A stretch of 64,000 nt of DNA. Origin: Kordia periserrulae (GTDB lineage Bacteria; Bacteroidota; Bacteroidia; Flavobacteriales; Flavobacteriaceae). A program made the position numbers and the translations under genes. The notes below the pieces were generated by a model, which was not told the origin of the DNA, ran no database searches, and saw only the letters and a program-made list of their open reading frames with translations. How positions within the stretch are numbered: position 1 is the stretch's first letter; every line of letters starts with the position of its first letter. The DNA lies in NCBI RefSeq assembly GCF_003054265.1, contig NZ_QBKT01000006.1, forward strand, positions 186,001 to 250,000, given 5' to 3'. This document shows, in pieces, positions 45,982-55,904 of this stretch.

Positions 45982-46110
45982 AGGTGTTGAGTTTTGTGTT
46001 AGTGTACTATTAAGGTAAAAAAAGATAGTAGATTTAACAACTATTTTCGACAATTAAAAACATCATTTAGATAAAATAACTATTTATATTTCAGTTTTTT
46101 GCATAAAAAA

Positions 46111-46142
46111 AGCTGTCTAAAAGTGAAATCTTCAAGACAGCT
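46111..46142 (-). terminator. Intrinsic terminator after asd
   Basis: The stem AGCTGTCT (46111-46118) pairs with AGACAGCT (46135-46142). A T-run follows on the minus strand. Confidence 0.82.
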
Positions 46143-46165
46143 AATATCGCTTTATTTCTATAAAA

Positions 46166-47155
46166 TTATACCAATTGATGCGCTACCAAATGTTGTGCAA
46201 TTTGTACCGCATTGGTTGCAGCGCCTTTGCGAAGATTATCCGATACAATCCACATGTTAAGCGAATTTGGTTGTGAGCCATCGCGGCGAATTCTTCCGAC
46301 AAATACATCGTCTTTTCCCTCAGCGTAAATTGGCATCGGATATACATTGACATCAGGATTGTCTTGTACTACGACTCCTGGCGCATTGTGAAGAATTTGA
46401 CGCACTTCATCCAAGTCAAAATCGTTTTCAAATTCAACATTTACACTTTCAGAATGCCCACCAACAACAGGAATTCTAATGGCAGTTGCGGTAATGGCAA
46501 TAGTATTGTCATCTAATATTTTTTTGGTTTCGTTGACCAATTTTACTTCTTCTTTTGTATATCCGTTTTCTACAAACACATCACAATGCGGCAAGGCATT
46601 TCTGTGAATTGGATACGGATATGCCATTTCACCTTTTTCACCAACGTACTCATTTTCTAGTTGACGTACGGCTTTTACACCAGTTCCTGTGATGGATTGA
46701 TAGGTAGAAACGACAATGCGTTTTATCTTGTATTTTCTGTGTAATGGCGCCAATGCAACCACCATTTGAATGGTAGAACAGTTGGGATTGGCGATAATTT
46801 TATCAGAAGCAGTCAATTGATTCGCGTTGATTTCTGGCACGACTAATTTTTTAGAAGCATCCATACGCCAAGCAGAAGAATTATCGATGACCGTTGTTCC
46901 GACAGCTTCAAACTTTGGCGCCCATTCCAACGATGTATTTCCGCCTGCGGAAAATAGTGCAATATCAGGTTTGGCATCAATGGCATCTTGCATGCTTACA
47001 ATAGGATAGGCTTTTCCTTCATACGAAATTTCCTTTCCAATAGAACGTTCCGAAGCTACGGGAATTAACCTTGTTACAGGAAAATTTTGCTCAGCCAATA
47101 CTTTTAACATTACGGTTCCCACCATTCCTGTGGCACCTACAACTGCTACTTTCAT
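46166..47155 (-). CDS. asd: Aspartate-semialdehyde dehydrogenase
   Basis: This 329-aa protein has the NADP-binding start MKVAVVGATGMVGTVML, the catalytic Cys126 in ANPNCSTIQM, the RIPVVGGHSESV segment with the catalytic His, and the DNLRKGAATNAVQIA end. It reduces aspartyl phosphate to aspartate semialdehyde for Lys, Met, Thr and diaminopimelate. It is a single gene with a terminator on both sides. Confidence 0.97.
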   Translation of the reverse strand: MKVAVVGATGMVGTVMLKVLAEQNFPVTRLIPVASERSIGKEISYEGKAYPIVSMQDAIDAKPDIALFSAGGNTSLEWAPKFEAVGTTVIDNSSAWRMDASKKLVVPEINANQLTASDKIIANPNCSTIQMVVALAPLHRKYKIKRIVVSTYQSITGTGVKAVRQLENEYVGEKGEMAYPYPIHRNALPHCDVFVENGYTKEEVKLVNETKKILDDNTIAITATAIRIPVVGGHSESVNVEFENDFDLDEVRQILHNAPGVVVQDNPDVNVYPMPIYAEGKDDVFVGRIRRDGSQPNSLNMWIVSDNLRKGAATNAVQIAQHLVAHQLV

Positions 47156-47281
47156 TTGTATATTTTTAGTTTTTTAAGCTACATTCAATTTAATTGTTGG
47201 TAAAATTAGGAATAAATCTTGCGTAAAAACGATAAATTTTTCCAAATATCAAAAATTTCACAAAAAGTTACATTTAACACA

Positions 47282-47307
47282 AAAGCCACTCTTTACGGAG
47301 TGGCTTT
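47282..47307 (-). terminator. Intrinsic terminator after mscL
   Basis: The perfect 10-bp stem AAAGCCACTC (47282-47291)/GAGTGGCTTT (47298-47307) lies 23 bp past the mscL stop. Confidence 0.85.
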
Positions 47308-47329
47308 GTATAGTGTATTTTGATAAAAA

Positions 47330-47737
47330 TTATTTTTTCAATAAGTCTCTGATTTGTGTCAGTAACTCTTCTTGAGTTGGTCCTTTTGGCGCTTCTGGTT
47401 TTGGCTCTTCTTTTTTGCGTGTTTTGTTGTATGCTTTTACAATCATAAACATTACAAAACCTACAATGATTAAGCTGATAATAGAGTTAATCCATTTACC
47501 ATAACGAATTGCATTTTCTGGAGTAGTAATTTTTCCGTCAGCATCTGCAACGGCTTCGGTTAGTACAATTTTCATGTCTGCGAAGTCAACTCCACCAGAA
47601 AAGTGTCCCACAACTGGCATTACAATGTCTGCTACAAATCCGTTAATTACAAGACCCATAGCTCCAGCCATGATTACTGCGACAGCGAAATCGATAACAT
47701 TTCCTGTCATGATAAAATCTTTAAATTCTTTTAACAT
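47330..47737 (-). CDS. mscL: Large-conductance mechanosensitive channel
   Basis: This 135-aa protein has FKDFIMTGNVIDFAVAVIMAGAMG (TM1 region with the Gly/Ala-rich pore lining), a periplasmic loop (about 45-75), TM2 (about 85-105, SIISLIIVGFVMFMIV) and a charged C-terminal helix ending LLTQIRDLLKK. It opens under high membrane tension as an osmotic safety valve. Confidence 0.97.
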   Translation of the reverse strand: MLKEFKDFIMTGNVIDFAVAVIMAGAMGLVINGFVADIVMPVVGHFSGGVDFADMKIVLTEAVADADGKITTPENAIRYGKWINSIISLIIVGFVMFMIVKAYNKTRKKEEPKPEAPKGPTQEELLTQIRDLLKK

Positions 47738-47821
47738 AATGTGTATTGTTAGTTATTATTGAATTAAAAGTAGTGAAAATTATGGTAGTTTTCAATGAGT
47801 TGTGAAAAACTATTGTTTACA

Positions 47822-48931
47822 TTACCGAAGAAATACACGTTTTACTCGTTGAGAGACCGCTGTTAAGATTTCATACGAAATGGAATTTATTTTTTTAGCA
47901 AACGCTTCAGCACTTTGCCCTTCGCCAAAAATAATAACTTCATCACCTTCGTTGCAACGAATGCCTGTAATGTTGACCATTAACATGTCCATACACACAT
48001 TGCCCACAATAGGTGCTAATTTTCCATTAATAACGACACTTCCAACGCCGTTTCCATATTGTCGACTGATGCCATCTGCATGTCCGAGAGGAATGGTAGC
48101 AATGGTTACATAATCGTCTGCAACAAACGCACGATTGTAACCAACACTTTCCCCTTTTTCGATACGATGTATTTGTGAAATGACCGATTTTAAAGAAGCT
48201 ACAGGCTGTAAATATTTGTCGTATTTAGGGTCGTTTCCAAAGCCGTATAATCCAATGCCCGTGCGAACCATATCAAAGTGTGCTTCTGGATAATTTAAAA
48301 TTCCAGAAGTATTGGTCATGTGCAATATTGGTTTGTAGTTGAGTTCTTTTTGAAACTGCGCACTGATTTCTTTAAAAAGCTGTATTTGATTTTGTGTGAA
48401 TTCTTTTTCGTTCAAATCCTCCGACGCTGCCAAATGTGAAAAAATAGAAACCGCTTTTATCTGCGAGAGTGTTTTTAGCTTTTTAATAACGAAGTCTGTA
48501 TCGGTATGAAAAAAGCCCAAACGATTGAGTCCTGTGTTGAATTTGATGTGAACAGGATAGTCTTTTTTCCCTTGTTTTGCGGCTTCTTTAGCAAATGCCG
48601 TAAAAATACGATCGCTGTACAAACTCGGTTCTAAATTGTACGCAATTGCGTGTTTTAAGTTGCCTATTTGCGGATGCAGCACTAAAATGGGCGTAGTAAT
48701 TCCGGCAGCTCTTAAATACGCACCTTCTCGAATATACGCTACGGCAAAATAATCAATCTGCAGTTCATCTTGCAAAAACTTTGCAATTTCAATAGCGTCG
48801 CTTCCGTAGCCATAAGCTTTTACAACGGCTAAAATTTTAGTTCCAGATTTAGTTTTGGATGTAAGAAACTCGAAGTTTTGTTTGAGCGCTTTAAAATTAA
48901 TTTCTAAAACAGATTCTTGTATATGTAACAT
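47822..48931 (-). CDS. alr: Alanine racemase
   Basis: This 369-aa PLP enzyme has catalytic Lys38 (VVKAYGYGSD) and Tyr265 (SVGYNRAF). The familiar GYADG tyrosine is replaced by His284 (LGHADG), which from memory is common in flavobacterial homologues. It makes D-Ala for peptidoglycan. Its ATG shares the A of the tdk stop codon (TAATG), so it is coupled to tdk. Confidence 0.95.
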   Translation of the reverse strand: MLHIQESVLEINFKALKQNFEFLTSKTKSGTKILAVVKAYGYGSDAIEIAKFLQDELQIDYFAVAYIREGAYLRAAGITTPILVLHPQIGNLKHAIAYNLEPSLYSDRIFTAFAKEAAKQGKKDYPVHIKFNTGLNRLGFFHTDTDFVIKKLKTLSQIKAVSIFSHLAASEDLNEKEFTQNQIQLFKEISAQFQKELNYKPILHMTNTSGILNYPEAHFDMVRTGIGLYGFGNDPKYDKYLQPVASLKSVISQIHRIEKGESVGYNRAFVADDYVTIATIPLGHADGISRQYGNGVGSVVINGKLAPIVGNVCMDMLMVNITGIRCNEGDEVIIFGEGQSAEAFAKKINSISYEILTAVSQRVKRVFLR

Positions 48932-49581
48932 TATGGTAGTTTGTCTGGTTGTTGTTTTGGAATGATTTCTTCCGCATCATCAACTTCTATCTCTTTCACA
49001 GATTCTTTGAGCATTGCTTTGTAATAAGCACCGCGACTTAACGGTTCGTATTCATCAGTTTCTCCTAGCAAAACCAAATCGTCACTTTTGGACTTTCTAA
49101 AACTGTATTGTGCTAGGTTTCCTGTTCGTGTACAAACAGCGTGTACTTTGGTAACGTATTCAGCCGTTGCCATGAGTGAAGGCATCGGTCCAAACGGATT
49201 TCCTTTAAAGTCCATATCCAAACCAGCGACAATCACACGAATGCCTTTATTTGCCAAATCGTTACATACAGCAACGATACCATCGTCAAAAAATTGTGCT
49301 TCGTCAATTCCTACAACATCACAATCGTCGGCTAATAATCGTATATTGGCGGCAGCGGGAACAGGTGTGGAACGAATTTCATTTGCGTCATGAGAAACTA
49401 CCATTTCCTCATCATAACGAACATCTACAGCAGGCTTGAAGATTTCTACTTTTTGTTTGGCAAATTGCGCTCTTTTGAGTCTTCGGATGAGTTCTTCGGT
49501 TTTTCCAGAGAACATTGAACCACAAATAACTTCAATCCAACCAAATTGTTCTTTATGATTTACTGTATTTTCGAGAAACAT
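48931..49581 (-). CDS. tdk: Thymidine kinase (type II)
   Basis: This 216-aa protein has the P-loop [11 protein letters not shown], the DEAQFFDD Walker B segment, the [12 protein letters not shown] lasso start and the substrate loop [10 protein letters not shown]. The zinc-ribbon cysteine pairs usual in type II kinases are missing: only one Cys (HAVCTRTG) is left in the lasso. It phosphorylates thymidine for salvage. It is co-transcribed with alr from the promoter at 49635-49665. Confidence 0.93.
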   Translation of the reverse strand: MFLENTVNHKEQFGWIEVICGSMFSGKTEELIRRLKRAQFAKQKVEIFKPAVDVRYDEEMVVSHDANEIRSTPVPAAANIRLLADDCDVVGIDEAQFFDDGIVAVCNDLANKGIRVIVAGLDMDFKGNPFGPMPSLMATAEYVTKVHAVCTRTGNLAQYSFRKSKSDDLVLLGETDEYEPLSRGAYYKAMLKESVKEIEVDDAEEIIPKQQPDKLP

Positions 49582-49634
49582 TTTGTAATTTTCAAGTCGA
49601 AAACGAATTTATACTCGTTTTTGTAAAGGTGGAA

Positions 49635-49665
49635 CAAATTTATTAAAAAACCAAAGGTTATACAA
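49635..49665 (-). promoter_or_regulatory. Predicted promoter of tdk-alr
   Basis: On the minus strand TTG (49665-49663) is followed 20 bp later by TAAATTTG (49642-49635), an exact TAnnTTTG, about 54 bp before the tdk ATG. Confidence 0.6.
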
Positions 49666-49684
49666 CGACATTAGTTTAAAAATT

Positions 49685-50512
49685 ATGAAGAAAAAATTAG
49701 AAGGAGATTTGATAAGTATTGCACATAGAATCCTTAAATTAAAAGGCAAAGAAGATGTAGTTGCATTACACAAAGAAGCGAAAGAAGTTTTTGAAAAATT
49801 GTCTGTACTCTTGTTTTTTGAAGAGCAATTTAAAGACTCCGTTCCTGACTATGCAGACTCTTCTTTTTTTCAAACATTGGAAAATGTATACAATCACGAT
49901 AAGGTTGAAAAAAATGCCGAAGACGATACCATTACACGTCATTTTTTGGTGAGTGAAGATCCTGAACAAGATGAATTGGTAGAGCCGTTGATGGAAACCA
50001 TTAAAAATATGGTAGCTGAAATGCCAGAAGACGAACAAGAAGAAGATACCATTCTAGCGGAAGCTCAAGAAACAGAAGCACCAAAGCGTGAAACCTTAGA
50101 AGATATTTTAGCAGATGTGTTGCCACAACCAACATTTGTAAAAAGTGACGAAGTTGCTACCAAAGAAGAAAAAGCTCCGAAAGAAACCGAAACTGTTACC
50201 AAAGAAGTCACAGCACGCATTCAAGTAGAAGCAAAAGTGACAAAGACAGAAAATAAACCAAAATCGTTAAACGACCGATTGAACACAGGAATTTCCATTG
50301 GATTGAACGATCGGATTGCGTTTACCAAACACTTATTTGATGGCAATCAAGAAGATTATAACCGTGTGATTTCACAATTGAACACGATTGAAAGTGAAAC
50401 GGAAGCGAAAGACTTTATCTACGACATGATTAAACCCGATTACAACAATTGGGAAGGCAAAGAAGAATACGAAACACGCTTTATGGAAATTGTAGAGCGT
50501 AAGTTTGCGTGA
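49685..50512 (+). CDS. Conserved hypothetical acidic protein
   Basis: This 275-aa cytoplasmic protein has a helical N-terminal domain (about 1-85) and a low-complexity acidic linker (about 90-190; Glu/Lys/Thr-rich). A conserved-looking C-terminal helical domain (about 193-275; LNDRLNTGISIGLNDRIAF, HLFDGNQEDYNRVISQLN, KPDYNNWEGKEEY) ends the protein. Similar proteins occur in flavobacteria without known function. It is divergent from tdk. Confidence 0.8.
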   Translation: MKKKLEGDLISIAHRILKLKGKEDVVALHKEAKEVFEKLSVLLFFEEQFKDSVPDYADSSFFQTLENVYNHDKVEKNAEDDTITRHFLVSEDPEQDELVEPLMETIKNMVAEMPEDEQEEDTILAEAQETEAPKRETLEDILADVLPQPTFVKSDEVATKEEKAPKETETVTKEVTARIQVEAKVTKTENKPKSLNDRLNTGISIGLNDRIAFTKHLFDGNQEDYNRVISQLNTIESETEAKDFIYDMIKPDYNNWEGKEEYETRFMEIVERKFA

Positions 50513-50518
50513 TTTAGG

Positions 50519-50603
50519 AATTATTAGGTTTTAGGTGTTGGGTATTAGGTTGTTTAATTTGAAAATTATAGAAAAATCTAATAGCGAAGCAGTCTAACAT
50601 CTA
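50519..50603. repeat. Convergent gap repeat (TAGGTnnnGGGTATTAGG and TCTAAnAGCGAAGC text)
   Basis: Positions 50525-50555 read TTAGGTTTTAGGTGTTGGGTATTAGG-like text, the reverse complement of the tandem CCTAATACCC units near 23.16 kb. It is followed by TCTAATAGCGAAGCAGTCTAACATCTA (50576-50602), almost the same as text at about 23.09 kb. Confidence 0.75.
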
Positions 50604-50624
50604 GCAGCGTCAGCGGTTTGAACA

Positions 50625-53600
50625 TCAATAACTCAAATACACCCAACCTGTTTTTTCAATGGTATTTCCTTGTAATTTCAGAACATAGAAATACGTGCCA
50701 ACTGGCAAACGCCCGCTACTGTTGAGCAATACCGTATTTTGATTGGCTTCTCCGTTCCAGTTGTTGGCGTAATTTCGTGTTTTGTACACAATAGTTCCCC
50801 AGCGGTTGAAAATTGTCAATTCGTTATCAGCGTAGTTTTCCAAACAGCGAATTTCCCAAAAGTCGTTGAATAAATCGTTGTTAGGCGAAAATCCACTCGG
50901 AATTTCAATACAATCTGGAAACGTTTCGGCACTAGCACTATTATTGTCTAAATTTTCATCTACAGGTGATTGATTGATAATTTCGACCACATTTACATAA
51001 TCACTTCCATCAACCACGGTGACTGTCAATGTCAGTGTAGCTGAATTTCCCGCAGCGAGTGAGTCAATGGTCCATAATTGCGAACCTTCATCGTAGGTTC
51101 CAGCACTTGCAGTGTGCGAATCGTATTCGTAACCGTCGGGCAGTAATTCTTCCACAATAATATTGCTAGCATCATTCGTACTATTGTTTGTAATAGTGAT
51201 GGTAAAATTGATGCTATCGCCAAAGGAAGGCATTTCAATATCCACTACTTTTTCTATGCTCAAATCGGCCGTTGGTGGAATTGGCAATACATTCAACGTA
51301 GCAAAGATGGTACTTGCGTCAATATTGGTCAGATTTGAAAAATTAGCAAATTCGTTCGTGTAGAATCCACTCGTATCCGAAGTCACCAATACCGCAAACG
51401 AGCAACTCGCCACACCATCAGGAATAACGAGATTGTTCACTCCTACAAAATCATCATCAGTGGCACCGACAAAATCTGCCGTAGCGCCATTATTTTCTAC
51501 CCAAAAAGGCTCGCCCGCTAACACAATTCCCACAGGCAAATTATCTGTAAAAGAAATGCCAGATTGCGCTAGATTTCCAGGAATATTTTCAATTGTAAAC
51601 GTCAATAATGATGTTTCCAACTCGGTAATTTCTTCTGGAGAAAAAGCTTTGGTCAATGTTGGCGATAATACTTGGACACTCGAAATGGAAACATTGGTAC
51701 TTGGATTTGCCTCTGTATTGTTGGCAGGATCAGGTTGAATTTCAGCAATATTGGTAAATGAACCCCCAAAATTGGGCGCCGTAACAGGAATGATAATTTG
51801 TATAGTAGCATCAGGGTCAAGTAGCGGAATGATGCCTGAAACTTCATTGGTCGTTGTATCAATTGCAAAAGAAGAAATACACGTAGCATTTCCGCTAGTA
51901 ACGGTACATGTAGGTGTTCCTGCAATGGTAAACGCAGGGTTTATAGCCGTAGAAAAAATAGCGTCAGTCGCTGTGGAACTTGTAATACTATTGGTAATAT
52001 CAACAATCCAATTAAAATTTGAATTTACTGGAGTAGTCGCTTGCGACGGATAGGTTTGTATGATTAAATCTACACAAGAAGTTAAATAACTTGTTTCCTC
52101 CACAGTAATGGTAGAATCAGCCAAGCCAGTAATATTGGTTGATACGGTATTGGTAACAGGCACAACCAAACTTGAACATTGCGGATTCCAATTGACAACC
52201 ACTTCAAATGTGATAGAACTTTCTGCAGGAAGTACCCAATTTTCGGCTTCTGTAATTTCCCAAAATACCTCGTCCATCATGGTCAATTCGACACCAATAT
52301 TTGTATTCGGTGTCGGAATACACGCTGCAGTTCCTGTGGTTTCAATACAGGTTACTGATTGTAAAATTCCGGTTGCAACCGTATCTCCACCATAAAAATC
52401 GACCAATGTTAGCGGAATTTCATTTAGGTTGTTATTAGCAACTGTAATATGATAGGTAATATCGCCCCAGGGAATCGGATTGTCTTCAGAACTTCCCAAT
52501 GGCAGTACTGGATCTACTTGTGTTTTGGTAACAACAATACTATCAGGCGTTACACAATCCACAGTTCCAGGAGCTTGCGGTAGCGTGATGGAATCAAAAT
52601 CATTGTTGTCATCTACGTTACAATCAATATGTTGTAGCATGTTGACGGTGGTTCTATAAGGAGAATCAATTATCGAATCTGTAGGACAAATTGGTTCATT
52701 GTATGCCACCGTTGTTTCTATCACAATCACTGCTCCTGCTGGAATAAAAAAGCTATCCACTTCCCAAAAAAGAGTATCTATATCAAAATTCAAATCACTA
52801 CAAGTAACGCCGCCTGTAGCACTCACGCAGTTTATAGAAACAAATTCCCAATTGATTCCTAAGTTTTGAAAAAAGAATTGAATCGTTGTGTCTAATGGTC
52901 CGTTATTAGTCAATACGGTTTGATACGTGACTTGGTCGCCGTAATTGGGAATGGTTCCAATTGCAGGAACTATTTGGTCAGTTGCAATAGTAACATCTGT
53001 ACATGGACATATTGTAGAATCTAGCAAATCGGTTATTTCTATATTGGATTGGTCGGAATTGGTATTCGGTTCCGTTAAAGTAACTTCTGCAAAACTCTGA
53101 ATACGAATCAATTCTGATTCAATTCCGCAGTCACCTTCTGTATATTCAAAAACTGCACGAAACGTTAAACTCGATTGCGATGGAAAGATAATTTCTTGAT
53201 CGTATTGATAAATTTCCTGAATAGGTACAATTCCAATAGTAGTTCCGGGAACACCAGTAAAATTTGTGGGACACACCACGCCGTTGGTCGCTGCAATACA
53301 ATTTAACGACAACAATTGTAGCGTTGCCGAACCGTTGAGAGAATTGGAAGCCAAACCTTGAAACAATCCAAAATCGTCAATTGGATACTGAATAGCACTG
53401 TTATTGGTAATGGTAAATTCAAACGTAACTTGGTCGCCCCAAGCAGAAATTCCCGTTCCCGAAGCAGGATTTACTTGTTGATACGTAACAGAAAAATCCA
53501 AAGGTGTATAGGTAACATCCATAGAAATGACGGACGTATTTCCGCTGGGAGAAGTATCGGTCGTTCCATTGGGTGGCGTTACGGTGGCTGTTGTTGAAAT

Positions 53601-53987
53601 TCCACCAGAAAACTTTGGCGCTCTAACTCGTATTCGGATTTCTACACTGGAAGCATTTGGTAAATTTGGTAGCGAAGCGGTTACAGTATCCGTATCAGCA
53701 TTGTACACAAAATTAGTAGCATCAGCCGCGCCGCCAACTGCATTTTGACTTTCAATGGACAACACAACAACACTCGGTGCTAATTGTTGAGAAAACGTAA
53801 CGTTACTCACGTCGTTACCTGAGTTGCTCACGGTTGTAACATAGTAAAACTCTTGAAAAATGATGATATTGGAAATTGGTGTTCCGTTGAGGTCTGTAGC
53901 TTCAAGACTTGCAGAGATATCGGTGGTTTGAGTCCATCCGACATAATAGCAAAACAAGAAAAGGATGGTTAGGTATTTTTTTCTCAT
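50625..53987 (-). CDS. DUF11-repeat surface adhesin with T9SS type B sorting domain
   Basis: This 1120-aa secreted protein has a signal peptide (ending YYVGWTQ). A run of about six DUF11-like beta-sandwich repeats follows (WGDQVTFEFTITNNSA, YGDQVTYQTVLTNNGP, WGDITYHITVANNN, FGDSINFTITITNNST). The gliding-motility-associated C-terminal domain is last (IPSGFSPNNDLFNDFWEIRCLE, LTIFNRWGTIVYKT, GTYFYVLKL..KTGWVYLSY). It is exported by T9SS and anchored by the type B route. A role in adhesion or gliding is inferred. It is a single gene with divergent rsmI upstream. Confidence 0.93.
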   Translation of the reverse strand: MRKKYLTILFLFCYYVGWTQTTDISASLEATDLNGTPISNIIIFQEFYYVTTVSNSGNDVSNVTFSQQLAPSVVVLSIESQNAVGGAADATNFVYNADTDTVTASLPNLPNASSVEIRIRVRAPKFSGGISTTATVTPPNGTTDTSPSGNTSVISMDVTYTPLDFSVTYQQVNPASGTGISAWGDQVTFEFTITNNSAIQYPIDDFGLFQGLASNSLNGSATLQLLSLNCIAATNGVVCPTNFTGVPGTTIGIVPIQEIYQYDQEIIFPSQSSLTFRAVFEYTEGDCGIESELIRIQSFAEVTLTEPNTNSDQSNIEITDLLDSTICPCTDVTIATDQIVPAIGTIPNYGDQVTYQTVLTNNGPLDTTIQFFFQNLGINWEFVSINCVSATGGVTCSDLNFDIDTLFWEVDSFFIPAGAVIVIETTVAYNEPICPTDSIIDSPYRTTVNMLQHIDCNVDDNNDFDSITLPQAPGTVDCVTPDSIVVTKTQVDPVLPLGSSEDNPIPWGDITYHITVANNNLNEIPLTLVDFYGGDTVATGILQSVTCIETTGTAACIPTPNTNIGVELTMMDEVFWEITEAENWVLPAESSITFEVVVNWNPQCSSLVVPVTNTVSTNITGLADSTITVEETSYLTSCVDLIIQTYPSQATTPVNSNFNWIVDITNSITSSTATDAIFSTAINPAFTIAGTPTCTVTSGNATCISSFAIDTTTNEVSGIIPLLDPDATIQIIIPVTAPNFGGSFTNIAEIQPDPANNTEANPSTNVSISSVQVLSPTLTKAFSPEEITELETSLLTFTIENIPGNLAQSGISFTDNLPVGIVLAGEPFWVENNGATADFVGATDDDFVGVNNLVIPDGVASCSFAVLVTSDTSGFYTNEFANFSNLTNIDASTIFATLNVLPIPPTADLSIEKVVDIEMPSFGDSINFTITITNNSTNDASNIIVEELLPDGYEYDSHTASAGTYDEGSQLWTIDSLAAGNSATLTLTVTVVDGSDYVNVVEIINQSPVDENLDNNSASAETFPDCIEIPSGFSPNNDLFNDFWEIRCLENYADNELTIFNRWGTIVYKTRNYANNWNGEANQNTVLLNSSGRLPVGTYFYVLKLQGNTIEKTGWVYLSY

Positions 53988-54128
53988 AATTATGATAAAG
54001 ATGAGAAAAATCTGAAAAGGTTGCGTTGTCTTTTTAATTAATAATTACAGAAGGCTCTTTTTTTAGCTCGTAATCGTTATTTTTGGATTGAAAAATAGGC
54101 TGGAAATTTCACCGTCAAAACTGTATGT

Positions 54129-54800
54129 ATGAAACTATTTATTGTGCCAACACCTATCGGAAATCTACAAGATATGACCTTTAGAGCTATTGAAGTTTTA
54201 AAAAGTGTCGATATGATTTTGGCAGAAGATACACGTACGAGTGGAAAGCTGTTGAAGCATTTTGAAATTGCCACTCCGATGCAAAGTCATCACATGCACA
54301 ACGAGCATAAAACGACAGAAAATATAATTCAACGTATGAAAGCTGGCGAAACCTTTGCACTCATCAGCGATGCGGGAACGCCTGCTATTTCCGATCCTGG
54401 TTTTTTGTTGACGCGTGAATGTATTGCAAACGATATTCCTGTAGAATGTTTGCCTGGCGCGACTGCTTTTGTACCTGCGTTGGTGAATAGTGGTTTGCCA
54501 AACGATAAATTTGTCTTTGAAGGCTTCTTACCTGTAAAAAAAGGCCGTCAAACCCGCTTAAAACTCTTAGCCGAAGAAACCCGCACAATGATTTTTTACG
54601 AATCGCCACACAAATTGACCAAAACGTTGGGACATTTCTGTGAATATTTCGGCGAAGACCGACAACTTTCGGTTTCCAGAGAATTGACAAAACTGTACGA
54701 AGAAACCATTCGAGGTACGGCAAAAGAAGTGTTGTTGCATTATCAAAACAAACCTCCAAAAGGAGAGATTGTGGTGGTTGTGGAAGGAAAATCTAAATAG
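54129..54800 (+). CDS. rsmI: 16S rRNA (cytidine(1402)-2'-O)-methyltransferase
   Basis: This 223-aa tetrapyrrole-methylase-fold protein has LFIVPTPIGNLQDMTFRAIE, AEDTRTSGKLL, the SAM loop ISDAGTPAISDPG, CLPGATAFVPAL, LPVKKGRQTRL and TKLYEETIRGT. It modifies C1402 in the ribosomal P-site region together with RsmH. It is slightly shorter than E. coli RsmI (no long C-terminal domain), as usual in Bacteroidota. Confidence 0.96.
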   Translation: MKLFIVPTPIGNLQDMTFRAIEVLKSVDMILAEDTRTSGKLLKHFEIATPMQSHHMHNEHKTTENIIQRMKAGETFALISDAGTPAISDPGFLLTRECIANDIPVECLPGATAFVPALVNSGLPNDKFVFEGFLPVKKGRQTRLKLLAEETRTMIFYESPHKLTKTLGHFCEYFGEDRQLSVSRELTKLYEETIRGTAKEVLLHYQNKPPKGEIVVVVEGKSK

Positions 54801-55229
54801 TTTTGAGAAATTAGTAGTGAGTATTGAGATGCTTAAACTTGTTCCTGTAAGCGGAAAACCCTATCATTTTCAATAAGCCTTCTGTCTTATGTGCTTTTTA
54901 GAAATACAATCTGGGACGCAGGTTATTTAGGTTTAGGGGAATGTATCAATTTTAGCTTTTGCCGTATTTGATATCAACTATATTTCTTCATTAAAGAGAT
55001 ATAGAAAAACGAGCGTCCTCAGATTGATTTGCAATAACTTATTCGGGTTTTATTAGGAATATATCAGAATCGAAAATTAGTATTTATCTTACAAATATAG
55101 TAAGCTTTATGATTTAAAAATACTCTTGTCGATGTAGTGAATGTAAGTATAGACGAAATACAACTTTCTGTTGTTCAATATATTTTATCGAATGTAAAAA
55201 GCGAAATCTTAATTTTATCTTTGTGTACG
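54801..55229. other. 429-bp gene-free stretch
   Basis: I find no convincing coding sequence. A TATCTTTG box (55216-55223) lies just before the methyltransferase ATG. AAGTATAGACGAAATACAA (55145-55163) resembles the direct repeats at 61557-61591. GGACGC and GCGTCC at about 54914 and 55014 form a weak inverted pair. Confidence 0.5.
55216..55223 (+). promoter_or_regulatory. Predicted -7 box (TATCTTTG) of the methyltransferase
   Basis: The box ends 6 bp before ATG 55230, which implies a leaderless or near-leaderless mRNA. It argues against the in-frame start at 55137. Confidence 0.5.
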
Positions 55230-55904
55230 ATGAAACACAAAAAGCCTACAAGAAAAGAGAAGAAACCATGGGCAACCAAGAAAGCTATGGAGCAGATTTA
55301 TGAACTGAATTTGTGGGGAACAAATGGCGAAGATTTTTATTCTGGAGAAGGTTCGCACGATGCAACTTTAGTCAATTCGTATGTGGAAAAAGTACGCTCG
55401 TTTTTAGCTTCTTTTTCAGAAAAAATACTAGTGTGCGATTTGGGTTGTGGCGATTTTAATGTAGGGAAAGAATTGGTTCCGTATGCAAAAAAGTATATAG
55501 CTATCGATATCGTTTCCGATTTAATGGAGCGAAATAAACAAACGTTTTCGGCTGAAAATTTAGAGTTTTTGTGCTTAAATATAGCGAAAGATGAATTACC
55601 AACAGGCGATTGCGCTTTGGTGCGGCAAGTACTGCAACACTTGTCCAACGCTGAGGTTTTACAAATCGTGCGAAAGCTGGAAAAGTATCAATATGTTGTT
55701 CTTACAGAGCATATTCCTTCGGGCGATTTTATTCCCAATAAAGATATCATTTCAGGGCAAGGCATTCGCTTAAAGAAAAATAGTGGAATAAACCTGCTCG
55801 CAGCACCATTCAATTTTAAAGTAAAAGAAGCAACAGAACTGGTATCGGTTACACCAAAAAATGGAAAAGGCGTAATTGTGACTACTGTTTATCAGACTTT
55901 TTAG
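55230..55904 (+). CDS. Class I SAM-dependent methyltransferase
   Basis: The product is 224 aa from ATG 55230 (MKHKKPTRKEKKPWATKKAM). The Rossmann motif I is VCDLGCGDFNVGKEL, motif II-like AIDIVSDLMERN follows, and VRQVLQHLSNAEV sits at the motif IV-V region. The basic N-terminus could bind nucleic acid or phosphate groups. The substrate is unknown. Confidence 0.85.
   Translation: MKHKKPTRKEKKPWATKKAMEQIYELNLWGTNGEDFYSGEGSHDATLVNSYVEKVRSFLASFSEKILVCDLGCGDFNVGKELVPYAKKYIAIDIVSDLMERNKQTFSAENLEFLCLNIAKDELPTGDCALVRQVLQHLSNAEVLQIVRKLEKYQYVVLTEHIPSGDFIPNKDIISGQGIRLKKNSGINLLAAPFNFKVKEATELVSVTPKNGKGVIVTTVYQTF

Noticed and set aside
47822-48931. Alanine racemase as catalytically dead because GYADG is GHADG
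   Set aside because: The catalytic Lys38 and Tyr265 (GYNR) are present; the changed residue is the secondary Tyr284 position.
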